A DNA stretch of 47,459 nucleotides from Lachnospiraceae bacterium (GTDB taxonomy: Bacteria > Bacillota > Clostridia > Lachnospirales > Lachnospiraceae). Location of the stretch: the NCBI GenBank assembly GCA_028727605.1, contig JAQYOA010000159.1, positions 1 to 47,459 of the forward strand, written 5' to 3'. The translations under genes and the position numbers were made by a program. Within the stretch, counting starts at the first letter, position 1. Each line of letters opens with the position of its first letter. The notes beneath the pieces were generated by a model. That model did not search any database. It was not told the DNA's origin and was given only the letters and a program-made list of their open reading frames with translations. Shown piece after piece: positions 1 through 7,735 of the stretch.

Positions 1-61
1 CTTTAAAGTAAAGTGGAACCACGGAGCTATTTCGTCTTTATGATGAGATGGCTCCTTTTTT
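1..61 (+). promoter_or_regulatory. 3' end of a T-box leader (antiterminator bulge and terminator) of cysE
   Basis: Bases 10-23 match the conserved T-box sequence (consensus AGGGTGGNACCGCG; here AAAGTGGAACCACG). It runs into a 14-bp hairpin, arms 23-36 and 42-55 with three G-T wobbles and a 5-nt loop, followed by six T. This is the mutually exclusive terminator of a tRNA-sensing leader. Stem I and the specifier codon lie outside the window. A cysteine specifier would be expected from the downstream gene but cannot be seen. Confidence 0.88.
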
Positions 62-114
62 GTAAAAAGCGTTTTTGTTGCAGAGCAATTTTCATTTGGA
101 AAGGGAGCAGTGTG

Positions 115-783
115 ATGAGTTTTTTTCAATATTTCAAAGAAGAATTTCAGGTAATTAAGGAGCGGGATCCGGCGATTCATACACCAATGGAGGTCTTGCT
201 GTATCCGTCGTTTCGTGTTATGCTGAAGTACAGAAGAGCGCATAAACTTTATCAGAAAGGACATTATTTTCTTGCACGATGGATTTCGCAAAGGGCAGCA
301 AGAAAAACCGGTATTGAAATTCATCCCGGTGCGACCATTGGAAAGGGACTGTTTATCGATCACGGTTCCGGGGTGATCATAGGAGAGACCGCTGTGATTG
401 GCGATAATGTGACCCTTTACCAGGGTGTTACATTGGGAGGAAACGGAAAAGAAACCGGAAAACGTCACCCGACGCTTAAGGACAATGTCATGGTAAGTGC
501 AGGGGCAAAGATTATCGGTTCTTTTACGATCGGGGAGAACTCCAAGATTGGAGCCGGTTCTGTTGTGATCGAGGAGGTACCTCCGAACTGTACCGTGGTC
601 GGGGTTCCGGGGCATGTGGTGAAGCGAAATGATGTCCGCGTGCCAAGAAACAGTATGGATCATATTCATCTGCCGGATCCGGTTTATGATGATATCAAGA
701 TTCTTCAGCAGGAAAACACAGAGCTTACCAATCGGATTCTGGAACTTGAGAGGGAACTGAAGTATCTGAAGAAAGAGCAATAA
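115..783 (+). CDS. cysE: Serine O-acetyltransferase
   Basis: Makes O-acetyl-L-serine from serine and acetyl-CoA, the first step of cysteine synthesis in the cytosol. The 222-residue product has the short alpha-helical N-terminus followed by a left-handed beta-helix of hexapeptide repeats (IHPGATIGKGLFIDHGSG, then GETAVIGDNVTLYQGVTLGG). The DHGSG and HP motifs around the active-site histidines are present. The reading frame stays open up to base 13, but that extension lies in the T-box terminator; ATG 115 follows AAAGGGAG and gives the usual family N-terminus. A coiled-coil-like charged tail ends the protein. It is first in an operon with mrnC-rlmB-sigH. Confidence 0.95.
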   Translation: MSFFQYFKEEFQVIKERDPAIHTPMEVLLYPSFRVMLKYRRAHKLYQKGHYFLARWISQRAARKTGIEIHPGATIGKGLFIDHGSGVIIGETAVIGDNVTLYQGVTLGGNGKETGKRHPTLKDNVMVSAGAKIIGSFTIGENSKIGAGSVVIEEVPPNCTVVGVPGHVVKRNDVRVPRNSMDHIHLPDPVYDDIKILQQENTELTNRILELERELKYLKKEQ

Positions 784-806
784 GGAAAGGCAGCTAAGAA
801 AGTTAA

Positions 807-1250
807 ATGGAAGAAATGGATAAGACAGAAAGAACAGCGGATTACCTGGCAGAAAAATTTCATCTGGTTTCACAGGATCTTCGCAGCTATTCACCCCTGA
901 CACTGGCCTATATCGGGGATGCGGCTTATGAGATTGTGATCCGAACGATTCTGGTGCGCCGTGCAAATATGCAGGTAAATAAGCTGCATCATCAGGCTTC
1001 GGAACTGGTAAAAGCAGAAAAACAATCTCAGATGATTGCCAAACTGGAACCGCTGTTTACCGAGGAAGAACATCAGATTTATAAAAGAGGAAGAAATGCC
1101 AAATCCTATACAAAGGCCAAGAATGCTTCCACCATTGATTACAGGCGGGCAACGGGATTTGAGGCTGTTATGGGATATCTGTATCTGAAAAATGATTATC
1201 AGAGGATGATTGATCTGATCGAGGCAGGATTAAAGGAAGAGGAAGCATAG
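807..1250 (+). CDS. mrnC: Mini-ribonuclease III
   Basis: Mini-III is an RNase III-type catalytic domain without a dsRNA-binding domain that matures 23S rRNA ends. The 147-residue length is typical. The signature LAYIGDAAYE (about residues 33-42) carries the catalytic acidic residues, and the C-terminal EAVMGYLYL segment supplies the second acidic cluster. It starts 23 nt after cysE and is followed by rlmB, the usual neighbour in Firmicutes. The cysS gene that normally sits just upstream is absent here. Confidence 0.94.
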   Translation: MEEMDKTERTADYLAEKFHLVSQDLRSYSPLTLAYIGDAAYEIVIRTILVRRANMQVNKLHHQASELVKAEKQSQMIAKLEPLFTEEEHQIYKRGRNAKSYTKAKNASTIDYRRATGFEAVMGYLYLKNDYQRMIDLIEAGLKEEEA

Positions 1251-1299
1251 AGAGAAACAAGCAGAGACAAAAGCGGAAATCATGGAGAAGGGAAAGCAG

Positions 1300-2076
1300 A
1301 TGAGAGAAGACAGAAAAGACAGAAAAAGAGAAACAAACCCGGAGGAAAGCGGAGGACTGATTGAAGGAAGAAATGCAGTGATTGAAGCCTTTCGTTCCGG
1401 AAAAAGTGTTGATAAGCTTTATGTGATGACGGGCAGTCAGGACGGTCCGGTGCGCACAATCTTACGGGAAGCGAAAAAGCATGATACAATCATTAACTAT
1501 GTCGGGAAAGAACGGCTTGATGCGATGTCCTCCACGGGAAAGCATCAGGGGGTCATTGCTCAGGTGGCCTCCTATTCTTATTCCACAGTGGAGGAAATCC
1601 TTGAGCGGGCAAGAGAAAAAGGGGAAGCTCCTTTTTTGATCCTGCTCGATGGAATTGAGGATCCGCACAATCTTGGTGCGATTATACGAACCGCAAATCT
1701 TGCAGGAGCTCATGGAGTGATCATTCCGAAACATCGCGCAGTGGGACTGACGGCAACGGTTGCCAAAACGTCTGCCGGGGCAATCAATTATACGCCGGTA
1801 GCAAAGGTGACAAACCTGGCACAGACGATGGAAAGTCTGAAAAAGGAAGGAATCTGGTTTGTATGCGCGGATATGAATGGTCAGTCCATGTACGATCTGA
1901 ATTTAAAAGGTCCGATCGGCCTTGTAATCGGAAATGAGGGTGACGGCGTCAGCAGGCTGGTAAAAGAGAAGTGTGATTTTATCGCAACCATTCCCATGAA
2001 GGGGGATATTGATTCCCTGAATGCATCTGTGGCAGCAGGTATTTTAGCCTATGAGATTGTAAGACAGAGAGGATAG
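1300..2076 (+). CDS. rlmB: 23S rRNA (guanosine-2251-2'-O)-methyltransferase family protein
   Basis: SpoU/TrmH-type SAM-dependent 2'-O-methyltransferase. The N-terminal substrate-binding domain (LIEGRNAVIEAF) is followed by the trefoil-knot catalytic domain with the three family motifs: LDGIEDPHNLGAIIRTANLAGAHGVI, GLVIGNEGDGVS and IPMKGDIDSLNASVAAGI. ATG 1300 is preferred because GGAGAAGGG lies at good distance; ATG 1282 in the same frame has only a weak site and would add six residues. The stop is one base before the sigH start, so the two are translationally coupled. Confidence 0.93.
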   Translation: MREDRKDRKRETNPEESGGLIEGRNAVIEAFRSGKSVDKLYVMTGSQDGPVRTILREAKKHDTIINYVGKERLDAMSSTGKHQGVIAQVASYSYSTVEEILERAREKGEAPFLILLDGIEDPHNLGAIIRTANLAGAHGVIIPKHRAVGLTATVAKTSAGAINYTPVAKVTNLAQTMESLKKEGIWFVCADMNGQSMYDLNLKGPIGLVIGNEGDGVSRLVKEKCDFIATIPMKGDIDSLNASVAAGILAYEIVRQRG

Positions 2077-2077
2077 A

Positions 2078-2659
2078 ATGAACAAAAAGTACGATGGTCT
2101 CAAGGATGAGGAACTGATCGAAAGATTGAGGCTTGGGGAGAATGAGATCGCAGATTATCTTGTGGATAAATATAAGTATGTGGTGAAAAAAAAGGCAAGA
2201 GCCCTCTATCTTGCAGGCGGAGACCATGAGGATTTGATTCAGGAGGGAATGTTGGGACTGTTTAAAGCCGTAAGAGATTTTCGTCCCGAAAAGGAAGCCT
2301 CCTTTGCTTCGTTTGCCGGGCTCTGCATTGATCGCCAGATGTATTCTGCAATTGCGTCTTCCAATCGGCAGAAACATCAGCCTCTGAATAGTTTTGTTTC
2401 CTTGAGTGAACCTGTTTCAGAACAGGAACTGCGCCTTGTGGATGAGGAGACACCTGAGAGAATTCTGATTCACAAAGAAGATCAGGAACAGATTCAAAAA
2501 CGGATCCGGGGGAAATTAAGCAGAATGGAATATCAGGTTCTGGAGCTGTATCTTGCCGGATATGATTACCAGCAGATTGCCGTGCAGATGGGAAAACCAC
2601 CGAAGTCCATTGATAATTCACTGCAGAGAATTCGCAGCAAGGTGCGGGAGTTTCTATAA
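2078..2659 (+). CDS. sigH: RNA polymerase sigma-H factor (Spo0H-like)
   Basis: Alternative sigma-70-family factor of 193 residues. Region 2 (GDHEDLIQEGMLGLFKAVRDFRP) is the core-binding and -10 recognition helix set, and a C-terminal region 4 HTH is present (LSRMEYQVLELYLAGYDYQQIAVQMGKPPKSIDNSLQRIRSKV). This order and the position after rlmB match sigH of spore-forming Firmicutes, where it drives early stationary-phase and sporulation genes. It has no strong ribosome site of its own; the start overlaps the end of rlmB, which suggests coupling. Slightly shorter than Bacillus SigH (about 218). Confidence 0.9.
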   Translation: MNKKYDGLKDEELIERLRLGENEIADYLVDKYKYVVKKKARALYLAGGDHEDLIQEGMLGLFKAVRDFRPEKEASFASFAGLCIDRQMYSAIASSNRQKHQPLNSFVSLSEPVSEQELRLVDEETPERILIHKEDQEQIQKRIRGKLSRMEYQVLELYLAGYDYQQIAVQMGKPPKSIDNSLQRIRSKVREFL

Positions 2660-2685
2660 AACAGATTGTTTTTTATTTAAAAAAG

Positions 2686-2740
2686 AAAAGGATGCAGATC
2701 ACAATCCGAAAAAGCGGATCGGGAGTCTGTATCCTTTTTT
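2686..2740 (+). terminator. Intrinsic terminator after sigH
   Basis: A hairpin with outer arms AAAAGGAT / ATCCTTTT and an inner stem ATCCG / CGGAT ends in a run of six T. It closes the cysE-mrnC-rlmB-sigH unit. The A-rich left arm also makes it usable by the converging AraC gene on the minus strand. Confidence 0.8.
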
Positions 2741-2792
2741 GGGTGCATGGAAAGGTTTGTCATGACAGAATAGCCATAAAAAACGGACGGGT

Positions 2793-3647
2793 TTATGACT
2801 TTGGTTTTTGACGGTACTTTGTGGGAGACTCTCCGTAGTGTTTCTTGAAAAGTTTGCTGAAATGGTACGCATCCTCATAGCCGACACGCTGAGCAATCTC
2901 CTGAATGCTTACATCGCTGTTGGCCGTCAGCAGCTGTTTCGCCTTTTCCATACGCATATTGATCAGATAATTGATCGGCGTTGTGCCGATTTCACTTTTG
3001 AAAATACGTGATACATAAAAAGGACTCAGATACATATTTTCAGCGATCCGGTCAAGGGAAATTTTTTCATTGTAGTGCTGATCCATATAGTCAACGATCT
3101 GTTCCGCCACGTACTTTTTGTTGGTGGATTCAAAAGTATAGCCGGCGATATCGGTTTTCGGACATTCTGCCTGTGCGCGGTAAAGAAGAAGAAGCATCTG
3201 AATCAGACAGGCTTTCAGCATAAAATAGCGGCCGGGGTGTGCCTGTTCGGTTTCTGCGTTCATTTCGGCTGCAAGCCGTGAGAGACTCAGGAACGTTTTC
3301 TCTTTCGGATGAATCAGCACAGGAGTGCAGGAAAAACGAATGTTGTTTTCCTCCATATTCCGAAAATGAACATTTGTAAAAGCAGCATAGAATTCCAAAG
3401 CCGGACATTCCGGGTGTGTCAGACGGCTTTGATGTACCGTGCCGGGATTCAGAAGCAAAATATCCCCTTTCTGTACGGGATACACCTGGCCGTCCAGATA
3501 AAATTCCCCTTCTCCGTCAAGAATCAGCACAATTTTGGTAAAGTCGTGGCTGTGAGGAGTCTCTGTTTTCTGGCGCTGCGTCTGAAATACAAACAGGAAA
3601 GTCGGGTTTAGATCCTCATAAGTAATGTCGTATTGTGCCTGGCACAT
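2793..3647 (-). CDS. AraC-family transcriptional regulator with cupin sensor domain
   Basis: 284 residues. The N-terminal half is a cupin fold (HSHDFTKIVLILDGEG, then GDILLLNPGTVHQ), the ligand-sensing part of many carbohydrate-responsive AraC proteins. The C-terminal 100 residues hold two HTH motifs (SLDRIAENMYLSPFYVSRIFKSEIG and SIQEIAQRVGYEDAYHFSKLFKKHYGESP). Start ATG 3647 follows AAGGAGCG. It is divergent from the ABC exporter pair and may control it; the ligand is unknown. Confidence 0.9.
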   Translation of the reverse strand: MCQAQYDITYEDLNPTFLFVFQTQRQKTETPHSHDFTKIVLILDGEGEFYLDGQVYPVQKGDILLLNPGTVHQSRLTHPECPALEFYAAFTNVHFRNMEENNIRFSCTPVLIHPKEKTFLSLSRLAAEMNAETEQAHPGRYFMLKACLIQMLLLLYRAQAECPKTDIAGYTFESTNKKYVAEQIVDYMDQHYNEKISLDRIAENMYLSPFYVSRIFKSEIGTTPINYLINMRMEKAKQLLTANSDVSIQEIAQRVGYEDAYHFSKLFKKHYGESPTKYRQKPKS

Positions 3648-3689
3648 AGCAATCGCTCCTTCAAGAGTTTGTTACTTATCTTATCACGG

Positions 3690-3720
3690 GAAGAAGGAAC
3701 GATCAAGCAATAAATGACAA
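3690..3720 (-). promoter_or_regulatory. Predicted promoter of the AraC-family gene
   Basis: Reading the minus strand, TTGATC is followed after 17 nt by TAAGAT, a plausible sigma-A promoter about 40 nt before the start codon. Seen by eye only. Confidence 0.45.
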
Positions 3721-3747
3721 AAACAGAACAAGAAAATACATTTTATT

Positions 3748-3776
3748 TTGATTCAGATTGAATAAGATAGTAGATA
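3748..3776 (+). promoter_or_regulatory. Predicted promoter of the ABC exporter pair
   Basis: TTGATT at 3748-3753 and TAGATA at 3771-3776 are separated by 17 nt. The start codon at 3822 is about 40 nt downstream, behind GGGAGG. Confidence 0.45.
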
Positions 3777-3821
3777 AGTTTTTCGAAAAACGAGTGTGAA
3801 TTGACAGGGAGGATTTGATTC

Positions 3822-5570
3822 ATGACACCAATGAAATGGTTCTGTTCTTTTTTGAAAAAGTACAGAAAAAGAATGATCGCAGGTTTGATTTTGACGACAG
3901 CTATGGCATCACTGGCGATCATTGCACCGCAAGTTTCGGGACGAATTGTGGACCAGGTGATCCAGGGAGGAAATTATGGAATGCTCCCGGGACTTCTCGG
4001 ACTGCTTCTTACAGCGACAGTTCTCCGGGCTGTTTTGCGATTTTGTGTTCCGTACAATTTTGAGATCTGTTCTCAGGGAGTGCTTTACGATATGCGGGAT
4101 ACGGTGTATCGGAAACTGCTGAAAGAAGATTTTGATTTTTATAACAAGAATCGTACCGGAGATCTGATGTCGCGTCAAACCGGAGATATGGACGCGATTC
4201 GAGCCTTTGTGGCACAGACGATCTATGCTGTGTATGAGTGTGTTCTGTATTTTGTCTTTGCATTGATTATGGTTTTTACAGTCAATGAAAAGCTGGCGTT
4301 TTCTATGGTATGTATACTTCCGTTTACGGCGGTGACGACCTATTTTCAGATGAAAGCCGTAAAGCCTGCCTTTCATAGAATCCGAAAACAGTTTTCTTCC
4401 CTGAATACCTATGTTCAGGAAAACATCAGCGGAAATCGCGTGATCAAGGCATTTGCCAAGGAAGACTATGAGATCGAACGGTTTGAAAAAGAAAACGATG
4501 CTTTTCGCGATGCGCAGCTGGCGAGTGCCGATATCTGGACGAAGTATGTTCCGGTGTTTGAATTCTTTTCCAATATTCTGACCGTGGTCTTAATGCTGTA
4601 TGGAGGATACCTTGCGATTCATCAGGAAATGACGGTGGGAGAGATGGTGACTGTCAACGGATATCTCTGGATGCTGAATATGCCGCTTCGTATGGCCGGT
4701 TGGTATATTAATGATATCCAGCGTTTTGTGACTTCCGTAGAAAAGATTTACAGTACGTTTTCTGTTGAGCCAAAAATAAAAATGCCTGTAAGTCCAGAGA
4801 ATGAGAAAAAAATCCGGGGTGAGGTGGAATTTCGTCATGTATCCTATCAGGCGGATGATGAGAAGATTCTGGAGGACATCAATTTCCATGTGCTTCCGGG
4901 ACAAACCATCGGAATTTTAGGATCTACCGGAGCCGGGAAGTCTACAATCATGAATCTTCTGTGTCGTTTCTACGATGCTACACAAGGAGAGGTTCTGGTA
5001 GACGGTGTAAATGTCAAAGACAGGAACCTTTATGAGCTGAGAGATCATATCGGTATGGCGATGCAGGATGTATTTTTGTTCTCGGATACCATCGAAGGAA
5101 ACATAGCTTACGGAAGGCCGGAATGTCCGTTCGACGAAGTGCATCGTGCGGCGGTGGCAGCGGATGCTAATCATTTTATCAAGGAGATGCCGGAAGGCTA
5201 TGATACGATTGTCGGAGAACGTGGCGTGGGACTTTCCGGAGGACAGAAACAGAGAATTTCACTTGCCAGGGCTTTGGTAAAGGATCCGGCAATTTTGATT
5301 CTGGATGATACAACATCGGCTGTGGATATGGAAACAGAAAGTTATATTCAGGAGCAGCTGAAAAAACTTGGCAAAAATCATACCGTTTTTATTATTGCCT
5401 ATCGTATTTCTTCTATTATGAATGCAGATCAGATTCTGGTCATGGATCACGGAAGAATTATCGAGAGGGGAACACATAAAGAACTGGTTAAAAATGGCGG
5501 GTATTACGCTTCTGTGTTTGAACATCAGTACAAAAGTGAGGGTAAGGAAGATGGCACGAAACAGATATGA
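3822..5570 (+). CDS. ABC exporter half-transporter, degenerate-site subunit
   Basis: 582 residues: six transmembrane helices (about 15-310) then a nucleotide-binding domain. Walker A GSTGAGKST is at 367-375 and the signature is the normal LSGGQ. Two catalytic positions are altered: the Walker B glutamate is Asp (ILILDDTTS, D496), and the switch-loop histidine is Tyr (IIAYRISS, Y527). In heterodimeric exporters such as TM287/288 or BmrCD, one subunit has this pattern and contributes a non-hydrolysing site. The partner follows with a 20-nt overlap. Likely exports a drug or lipid; substrate unknown. The start is set by GGGAGG at 3808-3813. Confidence 0.92.
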   Translation: MTPMKWFCSFLKKYRKRMIAGLILTTAMASLAIIAPQVSGRIVDQVIQGGNYGMLPGLLGLLLTATVLRAVLRFCVPYNFEICSQGVLYDMRDTVYRKLLKEDFDFYNKNRTGDLMSRQTGDMDAIRAFVAQTIYAVYECVLYFVFALIMVFTVNEKLAFSMVCILPFTAVTTYFQMKAVKPAFHRIRKQFSSLNTYVQENISGNRVIKAFAKEDYEIERFEKENDAFRDAQLASADIWTKYVPVFEFFSNILTVVLMLYGGYLAIHQEMTVGEMVTVNGYLWMLNMPLRMAGWYINDIQRFVTSVEKIYSTFSVEPKIKMPVSPENEKKIRGEVEFRHVSYQADDEKILEDINFHVLPGQTIGILGSTGAGKSTIMNLLCRFYDATQGEVLVDGVNVKDRNLYELRDHIGMAMQDVFLFSDTIEGNIAYGRPECPFDEVHRAAVAADANHFIKEMPEGYDTIVGERGVGLSGGQKQRISLARALVKDPAILILDDTTSAVDMETESYIQEQLKKLGKNHTVFIIAYRISSIMNADQILVMDHGRIIERGTHKELVKNGGYYASVFEHQYKSEGKEDGTKQI

Positions 5571-7344
5571 CGTAGATGAAATCATAGAAGAATCTTTTGA
5601 CATCCGGCAGCTGAAACGTCTGGGGACTTATCTGGTGCCGCATAAAAAGAAAATGATAACAGCAGCAGTGCTGATGCTTTCTGCCAGTGCGCTGACCATG
5701 CTGATTCCGCGCTTTTTTATGCAGGTGCTGGATGAGTGTATTCCAGAGAAGAATTTTGGAGGAGTTCTGTTCTATAGTGTGCTTTCACTTCTGGTGATTT
5801 TTTATTCTGTAGTCACCCTGAAGAAGAAGATTGCTCTTACCAATCAGGTGGGACAGGATATTATCCATCAGATCAGAACCGATATTTTTACTCACCTGCA
5901 GGAACTGCCGTTTTCCTACTATGACAGTCGTCCTCATGGAAAAATTCAGGTTCGGGTGGTGAATTACGTAAATAATATCAGTGACCTGCTGTCCAACGGA
6001 CTGATCAACACAATTACAGATCTGTGCAGCCTGATCTTTATTATCATTTTTATGATGACAATTGACTGGAGACTCACGCTGATGTGTATGTGCGGACTTC
6101 CGGTGCTGGCTTTGTTTGCAATCCTGATCAAAGGACGTCAGCACAGGGCCTGGCAGATTCAGAGCAATAAACAGTCAAATCTGAATGCCTATATTGCTGA
6201 GAGCATTAACGGTGTGAGAGTGACCCAGTCTTTCGTCCGAGAGGAGGAGAACAGCGGAATTTTCAACCGGCTGAGCAACAGTTACCGAACTTCATGGATG
6301 AATGCGGTAAAATACAATTTCATGATGGGTCCAACGGTGGATATGATTTCTATGATCACTACCGTATTTCTCTATGTTGTGATTGTAAGCTGGGTGAAAA
6401 ATGGTGATGCGGGAGCGTCTGTGGGTGTGCTGGTTGCATTTACCGGATATATCAGCCGGTTCTGGTCACCGGTCACAACTTTGGCAAGTTTCTATAATCA
6501 GCTTTTGACGGCGATCTCCTATCTTGAACGAATCTTTGAGACGATTGACGAGCCGGTGGAAGTGCGGGATACCCCGGATGCGCAGGAAATGCCTCCGATC
6601 TGCGGTGAGGTAACTTTTGATCAGGTAAGTTTCAGTTATGAGGATGGAGTGAAAATTCTGGATGAGGTATCTTTTACTGCCAGACCGGGAGAATCTTTTG
6701 CGATTGTAGGGCCGACGGGTGCCGGAAAGACAACGATTGTCAATCTTCTGAGCCGTTTTTACAATGTGGATTCCGGTACAATCCGCATTGACGGAGTGGA
6801 TATTTCCAGAGTCAAAATCCACTCTCTGCGTTCTCAGATGGGAGTTATGATGCAGGACAGCTTTATTTTTTCCGGTACGATTATGGACAATATCCGTTAC
6901 GGAAATCAATCGGCATCGGATGAGGAAGTAATCCGTGCGGCAAAAACAGTCTGTGCCCATGATTTCATTATGGAAATGGAAGATGGTTATCAGACCCAGG
7001 TCAATGAGAGAGGAAGCCGTTTGTCTGCGGGACAGCGTCAGCTGATCTCTTTTGCCAGGGCGCTTCTTGCGGATCCAAGGATTCTGATCCTTGACGAGGC
7101 AACTTCCAGTATTGACACGGAGACAGAGCTTGCCCTGCAGAAAGGATTGAATGAGCTGCTGAAAGGAAGAACTTCCTTTATTATCGCTCATCGTCTTTCA
7201 ACAATTCAGAATTGTGATACGATTCTGTATGTCAACCATGGCAAAATTATGGAGAGGGGTAGTCATCGGGAACTGCTGGAGAAAAAAGGTGCTTATTATG
7301 AGCTTTACATGTCACAGTATGAATTCCTGAAAAATGCAAATTAA
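5551..7344 (+). CDS. ABC exporter half-transporter, catalytic-site subunit
   Basis: 597 residues from ATG 5551, which follows AAGGAAG; an upstream extension in frame to 5422 lies inside the previous gene. Six-helix membrane domain, then an ATPase domain with Walker A GPTGAGKTT, Walker B ILILDEATSS with the catalytic Glu (E516) and switch His (IIAHRLST, H547). Its signature is LSAGQ (491-495) instead of LSGGQ. In a heterodimer, this deviant signature faces the altered Walker motifs of the partner, so the two proteins together form one normal and one degenerate ATP site. Confidence 0.92.
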   Translation: MARNRYDVDEIIEESFDIRQLKRLGTYLVPHKKKMITAAVLMLSASALTMLIPRFFMQVLDECIPEKNFGGVLFYSVLSLLVIFYSVVTLKKKIALTNQVGQDIIHQIRTDIFTHLQELPFSYYDSRPHGKIQVRVVNYVNNISDLLSNGLINTITDLCSLIFIIIFMMTIDWRLTLMCMCGLPVLALFAILIKGRQHRAWQIQSNKQSNLNAYIAESINGVRVTQSFVREEENSGIFNRLSNSYRTSWMNAVKYNFMMGPTVDMISMITTVFLYVVIVSWVKNGDAGASVGVLVAFTGYISRFWSPVTTLASFYNQLLTAISYLERIFETIDEPVEVRDTPDAQEMPPICGEVTFDQVSFSYEDGVKILDEVSFTARPGESFAIVGPTGAGKTTIVNLLSRFYNVDSGTIRIDGVDISRVKIHSLRSQMGVMMQDSFIFSGTIMDNIRYGNQSASDEEVIRAAKTVCAHDFIMEMEDGYQTQVNERGSRLSAGQRQLISFARALLADPRILILDEATSSIDTETELALQKGLNELLKGRTSFIIAHRLSTIQNCDTILYVNHGKIMERGSHRELLEKKGAYYELYMSQYEFLKNAN

Positions 7345-7352
7345 TGGGGAAC

Positions 7353-7388
7353 TGCAGGAGTTGGGGCGTTTCCGGACCGACTCCTGCA
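7353..7388 (+). terminator. Stem-loop after the ABC exporter genes
   Basis: Arms TGCAGGAGTTGG and CCGACTCCTGCA pair with one wobble position around a 12-nt loop, 9 nt after the stop codon. There is no T-run after it, so it may act as a 3' mRNA stabiliser rather than a full terminator. Confidence 0.5.
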
Positions 7389-7471
7389 AAAGAAGCAAAA
7401 CAAAAGAAAAGTGGAAATAAACCTTTCATTTCAGTTGAAAAAGAAAATTTTCAAATTTGTCGAAAAAACTG

Positions 7472-7500
7472 TTGACAATTCCATATAACTCTGGTAGAAT
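7472..7500 (+). promoter_or_regulatory. Promoter of tRNA-Thr
   Basis: TTGACA at 7472-7477, 17-nt spacer, TAGAAT at 7495-7500; near-consensus, about 32 nt before the mature tRNA 5' end. Confidence 0.85.
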
Positions 7501-7538
7501 CTTTAAATGTAGCGGAGAGATAACAAAAGACCGCAGAT

Positions 7539-7611
7539 GCTGATGTGGCTCAGTCGGTAGAGCGTCGCCTTGGTAAGGCGGAGGTCACGGGTTCGATTCC
7601 CGTCATCAGCT
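7539..7611 (+). tRNA. tRNA-Thr (anticodon GGU)
   Basis: A 73-nt cloverleaf. The acceptor arm is GCTGATG / CATCAGC with discriminator U, the D stem GCTC / GAGC, and the anticodon loop TTGGTAA gives GGU, reading ACC and ACU. The T arm is ACGGG-TTCGATT-CCCGT. The 3' CCA is not encoded and must be added by nucleotidyltransferase. It is a single tRNA gene with its own promoter and terminator. Confidence 0.97.
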
Positions 7612-7613
7612 TG

Positions 7614-7647
7614 AAAAAAAGCACTGTAAATACAGTGCTTTTTTTGT
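7614..7647 (+). terminator. Terminator of tRNA-Thr
   Basis: A-run, then the perfect stem GCACTGTA / TACAGTGC with a short AA loop, then seven T. It begins three bases after the tRNA and is symmetric enough to work in both directions. Confidence 0.92.
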
Positions 7648-7735
7648 CACGTCTAAAATCCGGCAGAATTCTGTGCTCCGTTTGAAAAAGCAAAGGAAAA
7701 ACCGGATTTGAAGCAAGAGTTTAAGGGGGAAAAAG

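Noticed and set aside
13-114. N-terminal extension of cysE to base 13
   Set aside because: The bases form the T-box terminator; ATG 115 has a ribosome site and gives the normal N-terminus.
7353-7388. Classical terminator after the ABC exporter
   Set aside because: The stem is good but A-rich sequence, not a T-run, follows; listed only as a stem-loop with low confidence.
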